Source of the DNA: an uncultured Hyphomicrobiales bacterium
GTDB taxonomy: Bacteria; Pseudomonadota; Alphaproteobacteria; Rhizobiales; Beijerinckiaceae
Assembly (NCBI GenBank): GCA_903903935.1
Contig: CAIVAX010000510.1
Span: forward strand, 1 to 15,628
Direction of reading: 5' to 3'
Length of the DNA: 15,628 nt
Within the stretch, counting starts at the first letter, position 1. Each line of letters begins with the position of its first letter. Below, piece by piece: positions 7,204 through 14,926 of the stretch. The notes under the pieces are model-generated. The model was not told the origin of the DNA, searched no databases, and saw nothing but the letters and a program-made list of their open reading frames with translations. The translations under genes were made by a program, and so were the position numbers.

Positions 7204-8574
7204 TTGACCCCGCGCAAGCCTCCTCGGCGATTTGGTGCAAAAGAACAGCGGCCCGAAGAAACGGCACTTGTGCCAGGCTTGGCCGCCCGGCTTTTGGCAG
7301 CGCTCGCCGTTGCCGATGTGATGACCGGCGCTCATCAGCTTGATGAGCGCTTTGCCCCCGATGGGGCGCTCTTTAAAGCGCAGGATATGGAGCCGCGTGA
7401 CCGTGCCTTGGCGCGCTCGATTGCCACGGTTGCTTTGCGCCGCATGGGGTCGATTAGATCCACGCTGAGCCGCTTTCTCAAAGATGGCTATCCCAAAAAG
7501 GTTCCCAATCTGGAATGGATTCTGGTCATTGGCGCTGCGCAAATTCTCTATCTGGATGTGCCCGATCATGCCGTGGTTGATCTGGCCGTGCGGGCGGTGC
7601 GGCGTGACCCTAAAATGGCGGCTTTTGCCGGCCTCACCAATGCCGTTTTGCGCAATCTCATTCGTCAGCGCGATCAGGGCATGCCAGAGGAAGAGCCCTT
7701 TGTCGATTTGCCCAGCTGGCTTTCGGCGCGCTGGCGCAAAACCTATGGCGAGGAGGGTGCCAAACTCATGAGCGCGGCGCAGATCCGCGAACCGACTTTG
7801 GATCTCACCTTGCGCGATCCCTCTGAGGATTGGCTGGTGAAATTAGGCGGCCGGCGTCTGTCCACCGGTTCTTTGCGGCTTGAGACGCATACGCCCATAC
7901 AGGATTTGCCCGGCTATCAAGAGGGGCAATGGTGGGTGCAGGATGCAGCCGCCGCTTTGCCCGCGCAATTATTGCACGTGGAGCCAGGTCAGCGTGTCCT
8001 TGATCTGTGCGCCGCCCCCGGCGGCAAGACGGCACAATTGGCCGCCAAAGGGGCGCAAGTTGTCGCCGTTGATCGCTCCGCCGAGCGGCTCAAGCGCGTG
8101 GCCGCCAATCTGGAGCGGCTTGGCCTGCAAGCCGAAATGCGTGTGGGCGATGCTTTGAGTTTCTCCACCGCGCCCTTTGATGCTGTGCTGTTGGATGCGC
8201 CCTGTTCCTCGACCGGTACAATCCGTCGGCATCCAGATGTGGCCTGGACGAAAAAAGCCAGCGATATCGTCTCTCTTGCTGCCATCCAGACCAAAATGCT
8301 GGATCGCGCCGTGCAATTGCTCAAGCCCGGCGGTCTGCTGGTCTATAGTGTCTGCTCTCTCGAGGCAGAGGAGGGCGAGACGCAAATTGCCGCCCTTTTG
8401 CGGCGCAATCAGGACTTGCGGCGTGAGCCCATTTTGCCCGGTGAGAGTGGTATTGATGCGTCCTGGATCAATGATCAGGGTGAATTGCGCACCCTGCCGC
8501 ATTTTCTCCCCGATCCTGACCCACGCTTGGCCGGGATTGACGGGTTTTTTGCGGCCCGCCTCAGAAGAGTCTGA
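7204..8574 (+). CDS. rsmB: 16S rRNA m5C967 methyltransferase RsmB
   Basis: RsmB methylates a cytosine (C967 in E. coli numbering) of 16S rRNA using S-adenosylmethionine. The 456-residue protein has an N-terminal NusB-like RNA-binding domain (about 25-150, with DRALARSIATVALRR) and a C-terminal Rossmann methyltransferase domain: motif I VLDLCAAPGGKT at 265-276, motif IV LLDAPCSSTGTIRRHPDVAW with C334, and motif VI VYSVCSLEAEEGE with the second, nucleophilic cysteine C384. Both cysteines of the m5C mechanism are present. The start is a TTG at 7204 with a good ribosome-binding site (GGGGAG, 7190-7195, eight bases before); no ATG or GTG is better placed. It is followed after about 68 bp by the heparinase-family gene in the same direction, a pairing common in this order. 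Confidence 0.95.
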   Translation: MTPRKPPRRFGAKEQRPEETALVPGLAARLLAALAVADVMTGAHQLDERFAPDGALFKAQDMEPRDRALARSIATVALRRMGSIRSTLSRFLKDGYPKKVPNLEWILVIGAAQILYLDVPDHAVVDLAVRAVRRDPKMAAFAGLTNAVLRNLIRQRDQGMPEEEPFVDLPSWLSARWRKTYGEEGAKLMSAAQIREPTLDLTLRDPSEDWLVKLGGRRLSTGSLRLETHTPIQDLPGYQEGQWWVQDAAAALPAQLLHVEPGQRVLDLCAAPGGKTAQLAAKGAQVVAVDRSAERLKRVAANLERLGLQAEMRVGDALSFSTAPFDAVLLDAPCSSTGTIRRHPDVAWTKKASDIVSLAAIQTKMLDRAVQLLKPGGLLVYSVCSLEAEEGETQIAALLRRNQDLRREPILPGESGIDASWINDQGELRTLPHFLPDPDPRLAGIDGFFAARLRRV

Positions 8575-8642
8575 GAATTTTAAAGAAACAGCCCTCCATT
8601 CATGCTATAGGGGCGTCCGTTTCGTCAGTGAGGAGTGAATAT

Positions 8643-10355
8643 TTGGCTTGGGTCAGTCTTGCAGAGCGAATGCGGGCCACGCGCTTTGTGACCGGTCAGG
8701 CATCACGTCGGCTGACAGCGGGCGTGCAATCTCCACTCTCTCTGGTCTCGCGCTGGGGCTTTGCTATTCCCGATCGGCTGCTGATCGCCCCGCAAGACAT
8801 CAGAACCAGCGATCCGACCATTGCTGATGATATTTATGCCGGCCATTTCAGCCTTGGGGCCCGTGTCATCAATACGCATGGTCAATCGCCCTTTCTCATT
8901 CCTCCGCCCTCTCAGGAATGGTCGGATGGCTTGCATGGCTTTGGCTGGCTGCGTCATTTGCGTGCAGCCGATACGCCCTTGTCGCGCGCCAATGGCCGCG
9001 CCTTGGTCGAAGAATGGATCGATCTGTTTGGCACTCTGGAAGCGGGGCCGGGATGGACCATTCCTCTGGCAAGCCGCCGTCTGATGGCTTGGCTGAGCCA
9101 ATCGCCGCTCATTCTAGAAAATGCCGATCGCGACTTTTATCGCAAACTGATGAAATGCTTGGGCTGGCATGCGCGATATTTGCAAAAAGCCATGACAAGC
9201 GCTGCTCTGGGCACGGATCGCTTGCTGGTGGCAATGGCGCTGTGCGATTTGTCTTTATGTGCGCAGGGCCTCGATCGCATGCAAAAGCGATCACTCAAAT
9301 GGCTCACTGAGGAATTGCGGCGCCAGATTCTGCCCGATGGCGGTCATATCAGCCGCAATCCACAAATTCTCGTTGATCTGCTGGTCGATCTTTTGCCGCT
9401 GCGTCAGGCCTTTGTGGCGCGTGGCATTGCTGTACCGCCCCAGCTCATTCAATCCATTGATCGCATGATGCCCATGCTGCGCTTGTTTCGTCATGCCGAT
9501 GGCACGCTGGCTTTGTTCAATGGCATGGGCACAACGCCGCCTGATCTGGTTGCAACTGTGCTCGCTTATGATGATGCGCGCACCCAGCCAATCGTCAATG
9601 CGCCCCATTCTGGCTATCAAAGAGTGGAGGCCAATGGCTCCATTCTGATCATGGAGACAGGATCACCGCCACCTTTGGCCTTTTCGCATCAGGCTCATGC
9701 GGGATGTCTGTCGTTTGAGTTTTCTGCTGATCAGACAAGATTGCTGGTCAATTGCGGTGCCCCGCGCCCCGGTCGGCCCGCCTTTACTATGGCTGCGCGC
9801 AGCACGCCCGCACATTCAACGTTGATTCTGTCGGAGAGCGATTCCGCGCGGATCCTATCAGGGTCGCAAATGTCCCGGTCTCTGGAGGGATTGATTGTCT
9901 CTGGCCCCTCGTCTGTTCAAGTCATTCGCCAGACCACTGAAGAGGGCTATAGTCTTGAAGCCGCGCATGATGGCTATGTCGCCAAATATGGCCTTTTGCA
10001 TCGCCGTGTGCTGACTTTGGCGCCCGATGGCTCTTATCTCTTGGGGCAGGACAGTCTGTCTTCAGCTGCGCGCAGCAAAACTGCATCTGGCGATTATGTT
10101 CTGCGCTTTCATTTGCACCCCTCTGTGCGGGTGCAGGCCTATGAGGATCAGCGCGCCGCGCAATTGGTCGCTGCCAATGGCGAGGCCTGGTTGTTCCACG
10201 CCCATGGCCTGCCGGTCACCCTTGAGCAAAGCATTTTCTTTGCTGCGCCTGATGGCACACGTCCGACCTTGCAATTGGTGCTCACCGGTAGCCTCAAAGA
10301 TCAACCCGAGATCAAATGGGCTTTGCTCCGCCAGTCGCAATTTGCGCCCGTCTAA
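8643..10355 (+). CDS. Heparinase II/III-family protein
   Basis: The family contains polysaccharide lyases that cut uronic acid-containing chains, with an alpha-barrel half and a beta-sandwich half. The diagnostic part here is residues 355-393 (CLSFEFS..., LLVNCG, AARSTPAHSTL), the conserved core of the Hep_II_III domain; the first ~340 residues are the helical part. The true substrate of this alphaproteobacterial subfamily is not established and no signal peptide is obvious, so secretion is doubtful. The chosen start is TTG 8643, seven bases after AGGAG (8631-8635), giving 570 residues; the alternative GTG at 8628 lies upstream of that site. It follows rsmB and is probably in its operon. In many relatives I recall purH coming next; here a binding-protein gene does instead. 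Confidence 0.85.
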   Translation: MAWVSLAERMRATRFVTGQASRRLTAGVQSPLSLVSRWGFAIPDRLLIAPQDIRTSDPTIADDIYAGHFSLGARVINTHGQSPFLIPPPSQEWSDGLHGFGWLRHLRAADTPLSRANGRALVEEWIDLFGTLEAGPGWTIPLASRRLMAWLSQSPLILENADRDFYRKLMKCLGWHARYLQKAMTSAALGTDRLLVAMALCDLSLCAQGLDRMQKRSLKWLTEELRRQILPDGGHISRNPQILVDLLVDLLPLRQAFVARGIAVPPQLIQSIDRMMPMLRLFRHADGTLALFNGMGTTPPDLVATVLAYDDARTQPIVNAPHSGYQRVEANGSILIMETGSPPPLAFSHQAHAGCLSFEFSADQTRLLVNCGAPRPGRPAFTMAARSTPAHSTLILSESDSARILSGSQMSRSLEGLIVSGPSSVQVIRQTTEEGYSLEAAHDGYVAKYGLLHRRVLTLAPDGSYLLGQDSLSSAARSKTASGDYVLRFHLHPSVRVQAYEDQRAAQLVAANGEAWLFHAHGLPVTLEQSIFFAAPDGTRPTLQLVLTGSLKDQPEIKWALLRQSQFAPV

Positions 10356-10441
10356 ACTGCGATCAGAGCTTGCTCTTCACGCGCTTCAGGTCCAAGATAA
10401 TAAACAAAGATATGTATAAAAGATCTGCGTAGGAAATGCTC

Positions 10442-11434
10442 ATGTCTGACATTCAGCCCATGGTCCATCGGCGTCAACTACTCGCCCTTGCCCTTGCTGT
10501 TCCTTTCAGCGCCATCACTCAATCTCAGGCACAAGTGAAATATCCCAATGGTCCCGTGCGGATCATTCTGCCTTTTGCACCAGGAGGCGTCGCCGATATT
10601 ACCGCGCGTCTGGTCGCCGAGCGCTTGGGGGAGAAGCTTGGTCAGAGATGTCTGATCGAAAACATGCCCGGTGCCGGCGGTGTTGCAGCGGCTCGCGCTG
10701 TTGTACAAGCCCCTGCCGATGGTCAGACTCTTGCTTTATTCTCCAATGGCACGGCCATTAGCGTGCCCTTTTTCAAGCAATTGCGCTTTGATCCGGTCAA
10801 TGAGTTTGTTCCCGTATCGACTTTGGGCACCTTTGATTTTCTCTTTGTGACCGCTGCCGATGCACCTTACAAAACTCTTGGTGATCTGTTGAAATTTGCC
10901 CGTGCCAATTCAGGCCTAGCCAATATTGGCACTGTAACGGCGGGCAGTACGCAAAATCTGAGTGCGGAATTGTTCAAGGCCTCTGCCAAAGTGGATATGA
11001 GCATTGTGCCCTTTAAGGCGACGCCGGAGATTCTGCAGGCCGTGGCCAAACATGATATTTACATCGCCATTGACTCCTATGCCTCCATGCAAGGCTTGAT
11101 TGAAGCGGGCAAAATTCGCCCCCTCGCCAGTTCAGGTCCAGTGCGGGGAGAAACCACGCCTGATTTGCCCACTGTCGCGGAAGCTGGCGTGCCAGGCTTT
11201 GATGTCACTTCGTGGAATGCGATCTTTGCCCCCAAGGGCACGCCGCAGCCGATCATTGATCAACTCAATTCTGCGATCAAAGATGTCTTGCGTGAGGCTG
11301 AGTTGCGGGCTGCTTTTCTCAAACTGGGCATCACGCCTGCTGCCTCATCGCCGCAAGATCTCGCGGCGCGATTGAAGTCTGACATCGATAAATGGGGCTC
11401 TGTGATCAAAGCCGCAGGAATTGAACAGAAATAG
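10442..11434 (+). CDS. Tripartite tricarboxylate transporter-type (Bug/TctC) substrate-binding protein
   Basis: This is a periplasmic binding protein that captures a small organic acid or similar ligand. Family signs: YPNGPVRIILPFAPGGVADI after the leader, ENMPGAGG, and the C-terminal PDLPTVAEAGVPGF...FAPKGTP block. The 330-residue length is typical. The leader (HRRQLLALALAVPFSA) has paired arginines, so Tat or Sec export is possible; cleavage is probably near SQAQ. The ATG at 10442 lies seven bases after AGGA (10431-10434) and is preferred to the ATG at 10436, which directly abuts that site. No TctA/TctB membrane genes are in the window, so it is an orphan that may use a transporter encoded elsewhere. 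The next gene, 80 bp on, is a 2-hydroxyacid dehydrogenase. The ligand cannot be read from the sequence. Confidence 0.93.
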   Translation: MSDIQPMVHRRQLLALALAVPFSAITQSQAQVKYPNGPVRIILPFAPGGVADITARLVAERLGEKLGQRCLIENMPGAGGVAAARAVVQAPADGQTLALFSNGTAISVPFFKQLRFDPVNEFVPVSTLGTFDFLFVTAADAPYKTLGDLLKFARANSGLANIGTVTAGSTQNLSAELFKASAKVDMSIVPFKATPEILQAVAKHDIYIAIDSYASMQGLIEAGKIRPLASSGPVRGETTPDLPTVAEAGVPGFDVTSWNAIFAPKGTPQPIIDQLNSAIKDVLREAELRAAFLKLGITPAASSPQDLAARLKSDIDKWGSVIKAAGIEQK

Positions 11435-11514
11435 TCTAACTAGATGTTTCATACGCGCGCGAGAGTTTTATATTCGGGCACAATCTTGGGCCTCATCAGC
11501 AAGAGGATTGCGCC

Positions 11515-12477
11515 ATGCATGTCTTAATGCCCGTGCCGCTTCCAGCTTTGATCCGTCAGACATTGTCTCAGCATTTCACGCTGCATACTTTGTGGGATAG
11601 CGCTGATCCAGAGGCCTTGATCGCACGGATCGTGCCGCAGATTGAAGCCATTGCCACGGGCGTTGCCATTCTGGCGGAAGACCATCATTTCCCCATCACA
11701 CCCGCTTTCATGCAGCACTTTGCTCATCTGCGCCTTATCGCCAATCTGGGTGTTGGCTATGACAATATTGATGTGGCATGGGCGCGCCAAAACGGCATTG
11801 AAGTGACCAATACGCCTGATGTCTTGACCGATGAAACGGCTGATACAGCCATTGGCCTGATGCTCAATACCATTCGCGAATTCTCCGCCGCCGAAGCCTA
11901 TTTGCGTGCGGGGCATTGGCAGCATAAAGCCTATCGCCTGAGCGCCTCTTTGCGGGGCCGCACTTTGGGCATTATTGGTTTGGGGCGCATTGGCAAAGCC
12001 ATTGCCAAACGCGCTGAAGCCTTTGGGCTGCGCATTGTCTATCATGGCCGTCACCCTCAGCCCGCTGTGCCCTATGCTTATTATCCTTCGCTCATCGATA
12101 TGGCGCGGGCCGCTGATATTTTGACGGTAGTAGCCCCCGGCGGGCCGCAGACGCGGCACATGGTCAATCGCGATATTTTACAGGCCTTGGGGCCCAATGG
12201 CGTGGTGATCAATATTGCGCGCGGCTCTCTGGTCGATGAAGCGGCCTTGATTGAGGCGCTCACCACCCGCACAATTCTGGCTGCGGGTCTTGATGTCTAT
12301 GCCAATGAACCGCATGTGCCCGAGCCCTTATTGCAGCTCGATCATGTCGTTTTGCTGCCCCATGTGGGCTCGGGGTCGCAGGCCACACGGGATCTGATGA
12401 GTCAGCTTGTCATTGATAATCTGCTGGCTTTTGAAAAAGGAGAGCCCTTATTGACCCCGATCAGAGACGATCTTTAG
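11515..12477 (+). CDS. D-2-hydroxyacid dehydrogenase (glyoxylate/hydroxypyruvate reductase-like)
   Basis: The cytoplasmic enzyme reversibly reduces a 2-keto acid to a D-2-hydroxyacid. In the 320-residue protein the Rossmann motif GLGRIG is at 155-160. The catalytic triad is visible as R236 (INIARGSLVDE), E265 (ANEPHVPEP) and H283 (LLPHVGSGS); the Arg-to-Glu spacing of 29 equals that in E. coli SerA. After the second beta strand the sequence VYHGRH places R179 where NAD enzymes usually have an acidic residue, which points to NADPH. The ATG at 11515 has an AAGAGGA site at 11501-11507. Glyoxylate, hydroxypyruvate or a larger keto acid are all possible substrates. It probably follows the binding-protein gene in one transcript (80-bp gap), suggesting use of an imported acid. 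Confidence 0.92.
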   Translation: MHVLMPVPLPALIRQTLSQHFTLHTLWDSADPEALIARIVPQIEAIATGVAILAEDHHFPITPAFMQHFAHLRLIANLGVGYDNIDVAWARQNGIEVTNTPDVLTDETADTAIGLMLNTIREFSAAEAYLRAGHWQHKAYRLSASLRGRTLGIIGLGRIGKAIAKRAEAFGLRIVYHGRHPQPAVPYAYYPSLIDMARAADILTVVAPGGPQTRHMVNRDILQALGPNGVVINIARGSLVDEAALIEALTTRTILAAGLDVYANEPHVPEPLLQLDHVVLLPHVGSGSQATRDLMSQLVIDNLLAFEKGEPLLTPIRDDL

Positions 12478-12564
12478 AAGATGCGATGAAAAGAGCATTT
12501 ATAATTTAGAGAGTGATCTATATTAAACTGTCACTATGGGTCCGATTTTCCCATGAGGGTTATC

Positions 12565-13107
12565 ATGTCTTCCTTGTCTCAGCACCCAAAGCTTGTGATC
12601 GCATCCGGCTCATCTTGGCGCCTTTCTGTGGCGCTGCTTGGTGTTTTATATCTGTCGCCAGCACTCGCTCAGCAGGGCAATAATGCTGCGGGGGGCTTTC
12701 GTCCCGTGCCTGAGGCCAATAGTCCGGCCGCTAATCCTGTCAGTCCGGCGGGTACTCCGCGCGCGCAAACAACAGCCAAGCCGGCTGCCAATGCTGTGCC
12801 CTTGCGCGGCTCAGAACAGGCCGGCCGCTATAATCTTTTTCGCGAGGATCATAAGGACACCGGCTGTCTGGTGACTTTGGATGATAGGACGCGCGGCCCC
12901 TCCGGCACCTTCAAGGCTGTTTTGGCGCCCGCCTGCCGCGATCAGGGCTTGGTGATCTTTGATCCGGTAGGCTGGAATATGGAACGCAATCGCATCGGCC
13001 TTTTGGCGCGCAAAGGCCATTTTGCCTATTTTGAGCTCCAGTCCGATGGTTATTGGCGCCGCGATCCCAAAGAAGGCGGCAAGCCGCTCTTTTTGCGCAA
13101 ATTGTAA
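12565..13107 (+). CDS. Secreted protein with Inh/AprI-like protease-inhibitor domain
   Basis: This small exported protein has three parts: a signal peptide (hydrophobic LSVALLGVLYLSPALA, probable cut after residue 35), a Pro/Ala/Asn-rich linker (about 36-83), and a C-terminal domain from about residue 86 (AGRYNLF...) to the end. That domain has the plan of the Inh/AprI/Omp19 beta-barrel inhibitors: AGxY/W opening, a cysteine at 101 (DTGCLVTLDD) and a second at 124 (LAPACRD), expected to form the family disulfide, then GW and FxxxxDGYWRRD-like closing strands. Homologues inhibit serralysin-type and other proteases; the target here is unknown. The ATG at 12565 is preferred because GAGGG (12555-12559) lies five bases before it; ATG 12553 has no such site. 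It is convergent with ubiG (20-bp gap). The domain call rests on pattern likeness. Confidence 0.65.
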   Translation: MSSLSQHPKLVIASGSSWRLSVALLGVLYLSPALAQQGNNAAGGFRPVPEANSPAANPVSPAGTPRAQTTAKPAANAVPLRGSEQAGRYNLFREDHKDTGCLVTLDDRTRGPSGTFKAVLAPACRDQGLVIFDPVGWNMERNRIGLLARKGHFAYFELQSDGYWRRDPKEGGKPLFLRKL

Positions 13108-13127
13108 CGGCGTCTGACGCAAAGGCC

Positions 13128-13898
13128 TCAGGCGTTCAGCCCATCCTTCTTGGCCAGCATCATATAATTGACATCGCAATCCGCGCTGGTGCTCCATTGG
13201 CGCCGCAGCGGATGATAGACCACACCTATGGGCCTATGCGTGCGCAAGCCCTGGGCCTCAATGGCATCGGCCAATTCATCGGGTGTGACAAATTGCTCCC
13301 AATGATGCGTCCCTCTAGGCACCCATTGCAGCACATATTCCGCCCCGACAATGGCAAGGGCGAAACTTTTCAACGTGCGGTTCAAAGTTGCGGCAAACAA
13401 CAGGCCGCCCGGGCGTACCAAGCTGCAGCAGGTGCCAATAAAGGCCTCAACATCGGTGACATGTTCAACAACTTCCATCGCTGTGACGACATCATAGCGC
13501 TCACCTGTGGCGGCGAGCTCTTCAGCAAGCGTCTGGCGATAATCTATGGTCAGATCCTGCTCCTCGGCATGCCGTCTGGCGATGGCAATATTGTCAGCAC
13601 CCGGATCAATCCCTGTGACCTGTGCGCCCAACCGCGCCAAAGGCTCGCTCAATAATCCCCCGCCACAGCCAATATCGAGCAGGCTCAGGCCTCCCAGAGG
13701 TCTGGCTTTGCGCACATCACGCGTAGAGCTTTGCGTTTGGAAATGCCGCACTATTTCATCTCTGATGAAGGCAATCCGCAGCGGGTTGAGTTGATGCAGG
13801 GGTTTCATGGAGCCGGACAGATTCCACCATTCATCCCCAAGACGGTTGAATTTCTCCAGATCTGCGGGATCGACTGTTGAGCCGGATTTGGGCATCAT
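13128..13898 (-). CDS. ubiG: Ubiquinone biosynthesis O-methyltransferase UbiG
   Basis: UbiG performs the two O-methylations of ubiquinone synthesis using S-adenosylmethionine, at the inner face of the membrane. The protein opens with the family signature STVDPADLEKFNRLGDEWWN, followed by GSMKPLHQLNPLR, the S-adenosylmethionine site LLDIGCGGGLLSEPLARLG at 73-91, the acidic GIDPG, and AMEVVEHV. GTHHWEQFVTPDEL and a C-terminal VNYMM complete the UbiG pattern. The ATG at 13898 is eight bases after AGGAG (13911-13907), giving 256 residues; the open frame extends to 13919 but that start would precede the site. Only 39 bp separate it from the divergent protease gene. UbiG is often adjacent to the aspartokinase gene in Hyphomicrobiales; here another gene intervenes. 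Confidence 0.96.
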   Translation of the reverse strand: MMPKSGSTVDPADLEKFNRLGDEWWNLSGSMKPLHQLNPLRIAFIRDEIVRHFQTQSSTRDVRKARPLGGLSLLDIGCGGGLLSEPLARLGAQVTGIDPGADNIAIARRHAEEQDLTIDYRQTLAEELAATGERYDVVTAMEVVEHVTDVEAFIGTCCSLVRPGGLLFAATLNRTLKSFALAIVGAEYVLQWVPRGTHHWEQFVTPDELADAIEAQGLRTHRPIGVVYHPLRRQWSTSADCDVNYMMLAKKDGLNA

Positions 13899-13937
13899 GG
13901 GCGCGACTCCTAAGCGCATGGGAAACCGGGGGCGCGA

Positions 13938-14810
13938 ATGAAGCGCATGACTATGGGTTCTGCCCTGATCTTATGGCTGATGGCAACAGGCTTGTGCTTG
14001 GCCCAGCAAATGCCCTCTGCGCGCCCAAAACCCTGGACGGGCATTATCGGCACGGAAAAGCGGCTCACTTTTTCTGATTATGCCAAAACGCAAGGCCTGC
14101 CTTTGGAGCGTTTGAACTCGCATCTCTCTGCAGTTCAGGTGCTCGAATGCCGTGCCATTCAATTCACAGCTTTGGTGGTCGGGGCCCCCGATATTGTGGT
14201 GACGGTGGCCCATGCCTTTCAGGAGCGCACGGGGGGCATGCGTCACCCCACCACCTGCGGCTTCTTTGTCACTCAGGGCACCAAGACCGATCTTTATATG
14301 ATCAACGCCTATACCTTGAAGACGGGCAAATTCCGCTATGGCCCGATTGAGGAAAACAGCCCCGTTGATTGGGCAGTGATGCGCTTGCGCCGCCCAGTAG
14401 TGTCAGTTCAGCCCTTTGAGCTGCCCGAGGAAAACACACCTATCTGGCATGATGATCAGGCGGTCTTTCTGGCCACTGGCCCGCAGACCAATTTCCCTTT
14501 GCGCGATGTCTCCGTGCGCCTGCTCGAAGATTGCCGTCTGCGCCGTGTCGTGGATCGCGGCGAGGGGCCAATATTGCTCAAGACCGATTGTGATACGGGA
14601 CTGGGCGCCTCGGGGGGTGCCTATATTGCCAGCCTGGCTGGCCAGCGGCCGGTGCTATTGGGGCTACAATCGTCCAATCGAGGTGAGCCCGGCTGCACAG
14701 CCTATGATGAAAGCTTATGCTTTGCCTTGGGTCTGCCTGTGGCGGGGGATTTGCGCGCCGCCATTGTGAAAATGATGTCCAGTGACCCCAAAACAGATCT
14801 GGAACGCTGA
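13938..14810 (+). CDS. Secreted trypsin-like serine protease
   Basis: The 290-residue protein has a signal peptide ([16 protein letters not shown], cut near AQQ) and a chymotrypsin-fold domain. The catalytic triad is visible: H92 in VTVAHAF, D144 in [10 protein letters not shown] and S225 in [13 protein letters not shown]. The usual GDSGG is GASGG, so the aspartate that normally precedes the serine and stabilises the S1 pocket in trypsin is absent; bacterial V8-like proteases often differ here too. Several cysteines (e.g. at ECRAI, TTCGF, EDCRL, TDCDT, GCTAY, LCFAL) suggest disulfides. Substrate specificity cannot be read. The start at 13938 follows a GGGGG purine run; ATGs at 13947 and 13953 are alternatives. 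It lies between ubiG and lysC. Confidence 0.85.
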   Translation: MKRMTMGSALILWLMATGLCLAQQMPSARPKPWTGIIGTEKRLTFSDYAKTQGLPLERLNSHLSAVQVLECRAIQFTALVVGAPDIVVTVAHAFQERTGGMRHPTTCGFFVTQGTKTDLYMINAYTLKTGKFRYGPIEENSPVDWAVMRLRRPVVSVQPFELPEENTPIWHDDQAVFLATGPQTNFPLRDVSVRLLEDCRLRRVVDRGEGPILLKTDCDTGLGASGGAYIASLAGQRPVLLGLQSSNRGEPGCTAYDESLCFALGLPVAGDLRAAIVKMMSSDPKTDLER

Positions 14811-14819
14811 TCGGTCACA

Positions 14820-14848
14820 TTGACAGTTGCCAGCGCTGCAGTCATTTA
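14820..14848 (+). promoter_or_regulatory. Possible lysC promoter
   Basis: TTGACA at 14820-14825 is a perfect -35; 17 bases later CATTTA (14843-14848) is a poor -10. It lies 10 bp past the protease stop and about 80 bp before lysC. Only the -35 is convincing. Confidence 0.35.
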
Positions 14849-14853
14849 GGGGG

Positions 14854-14892
14854 CGCTTCCATCCGGGAGCGGCGGCCTGTCCGCGACAGGCC
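14854..14892 (+). promoter_or_regulatory. Two adjacent hairpins in the lysC leader
   Basis: Hairpin 1: CGCTTCC (14854-14860) with GGGAGCG (14865-14871), one G-U pair, four-base loop. Hairpin 2: GGCCTGTC (14874-14881) with GACAGGCC (14885-14892), perfect, three-base loop. Neither has a T-run, so they are leader structures, attenuation-like elements or a factor-dependent end for the protease transcript rather than an intrinsic terminator. Confidence 0.45.
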
Positions 14893-14926
14893 AGTGGCCT
14901 ATCTGAAGCCAAACCCCTCGAGCCCC

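Noticed and set aside
13053..13655. Plus-strand open frame over ubiG
   Set aside because: Antisense shadow of ubiG, whose motifs are all on the minus strand.
14811..14926. Lysine riboswitch upstream of lysC
   Set aside because: The gap is too short and has only two simple hairpins, not the five-helix L-box architecture.
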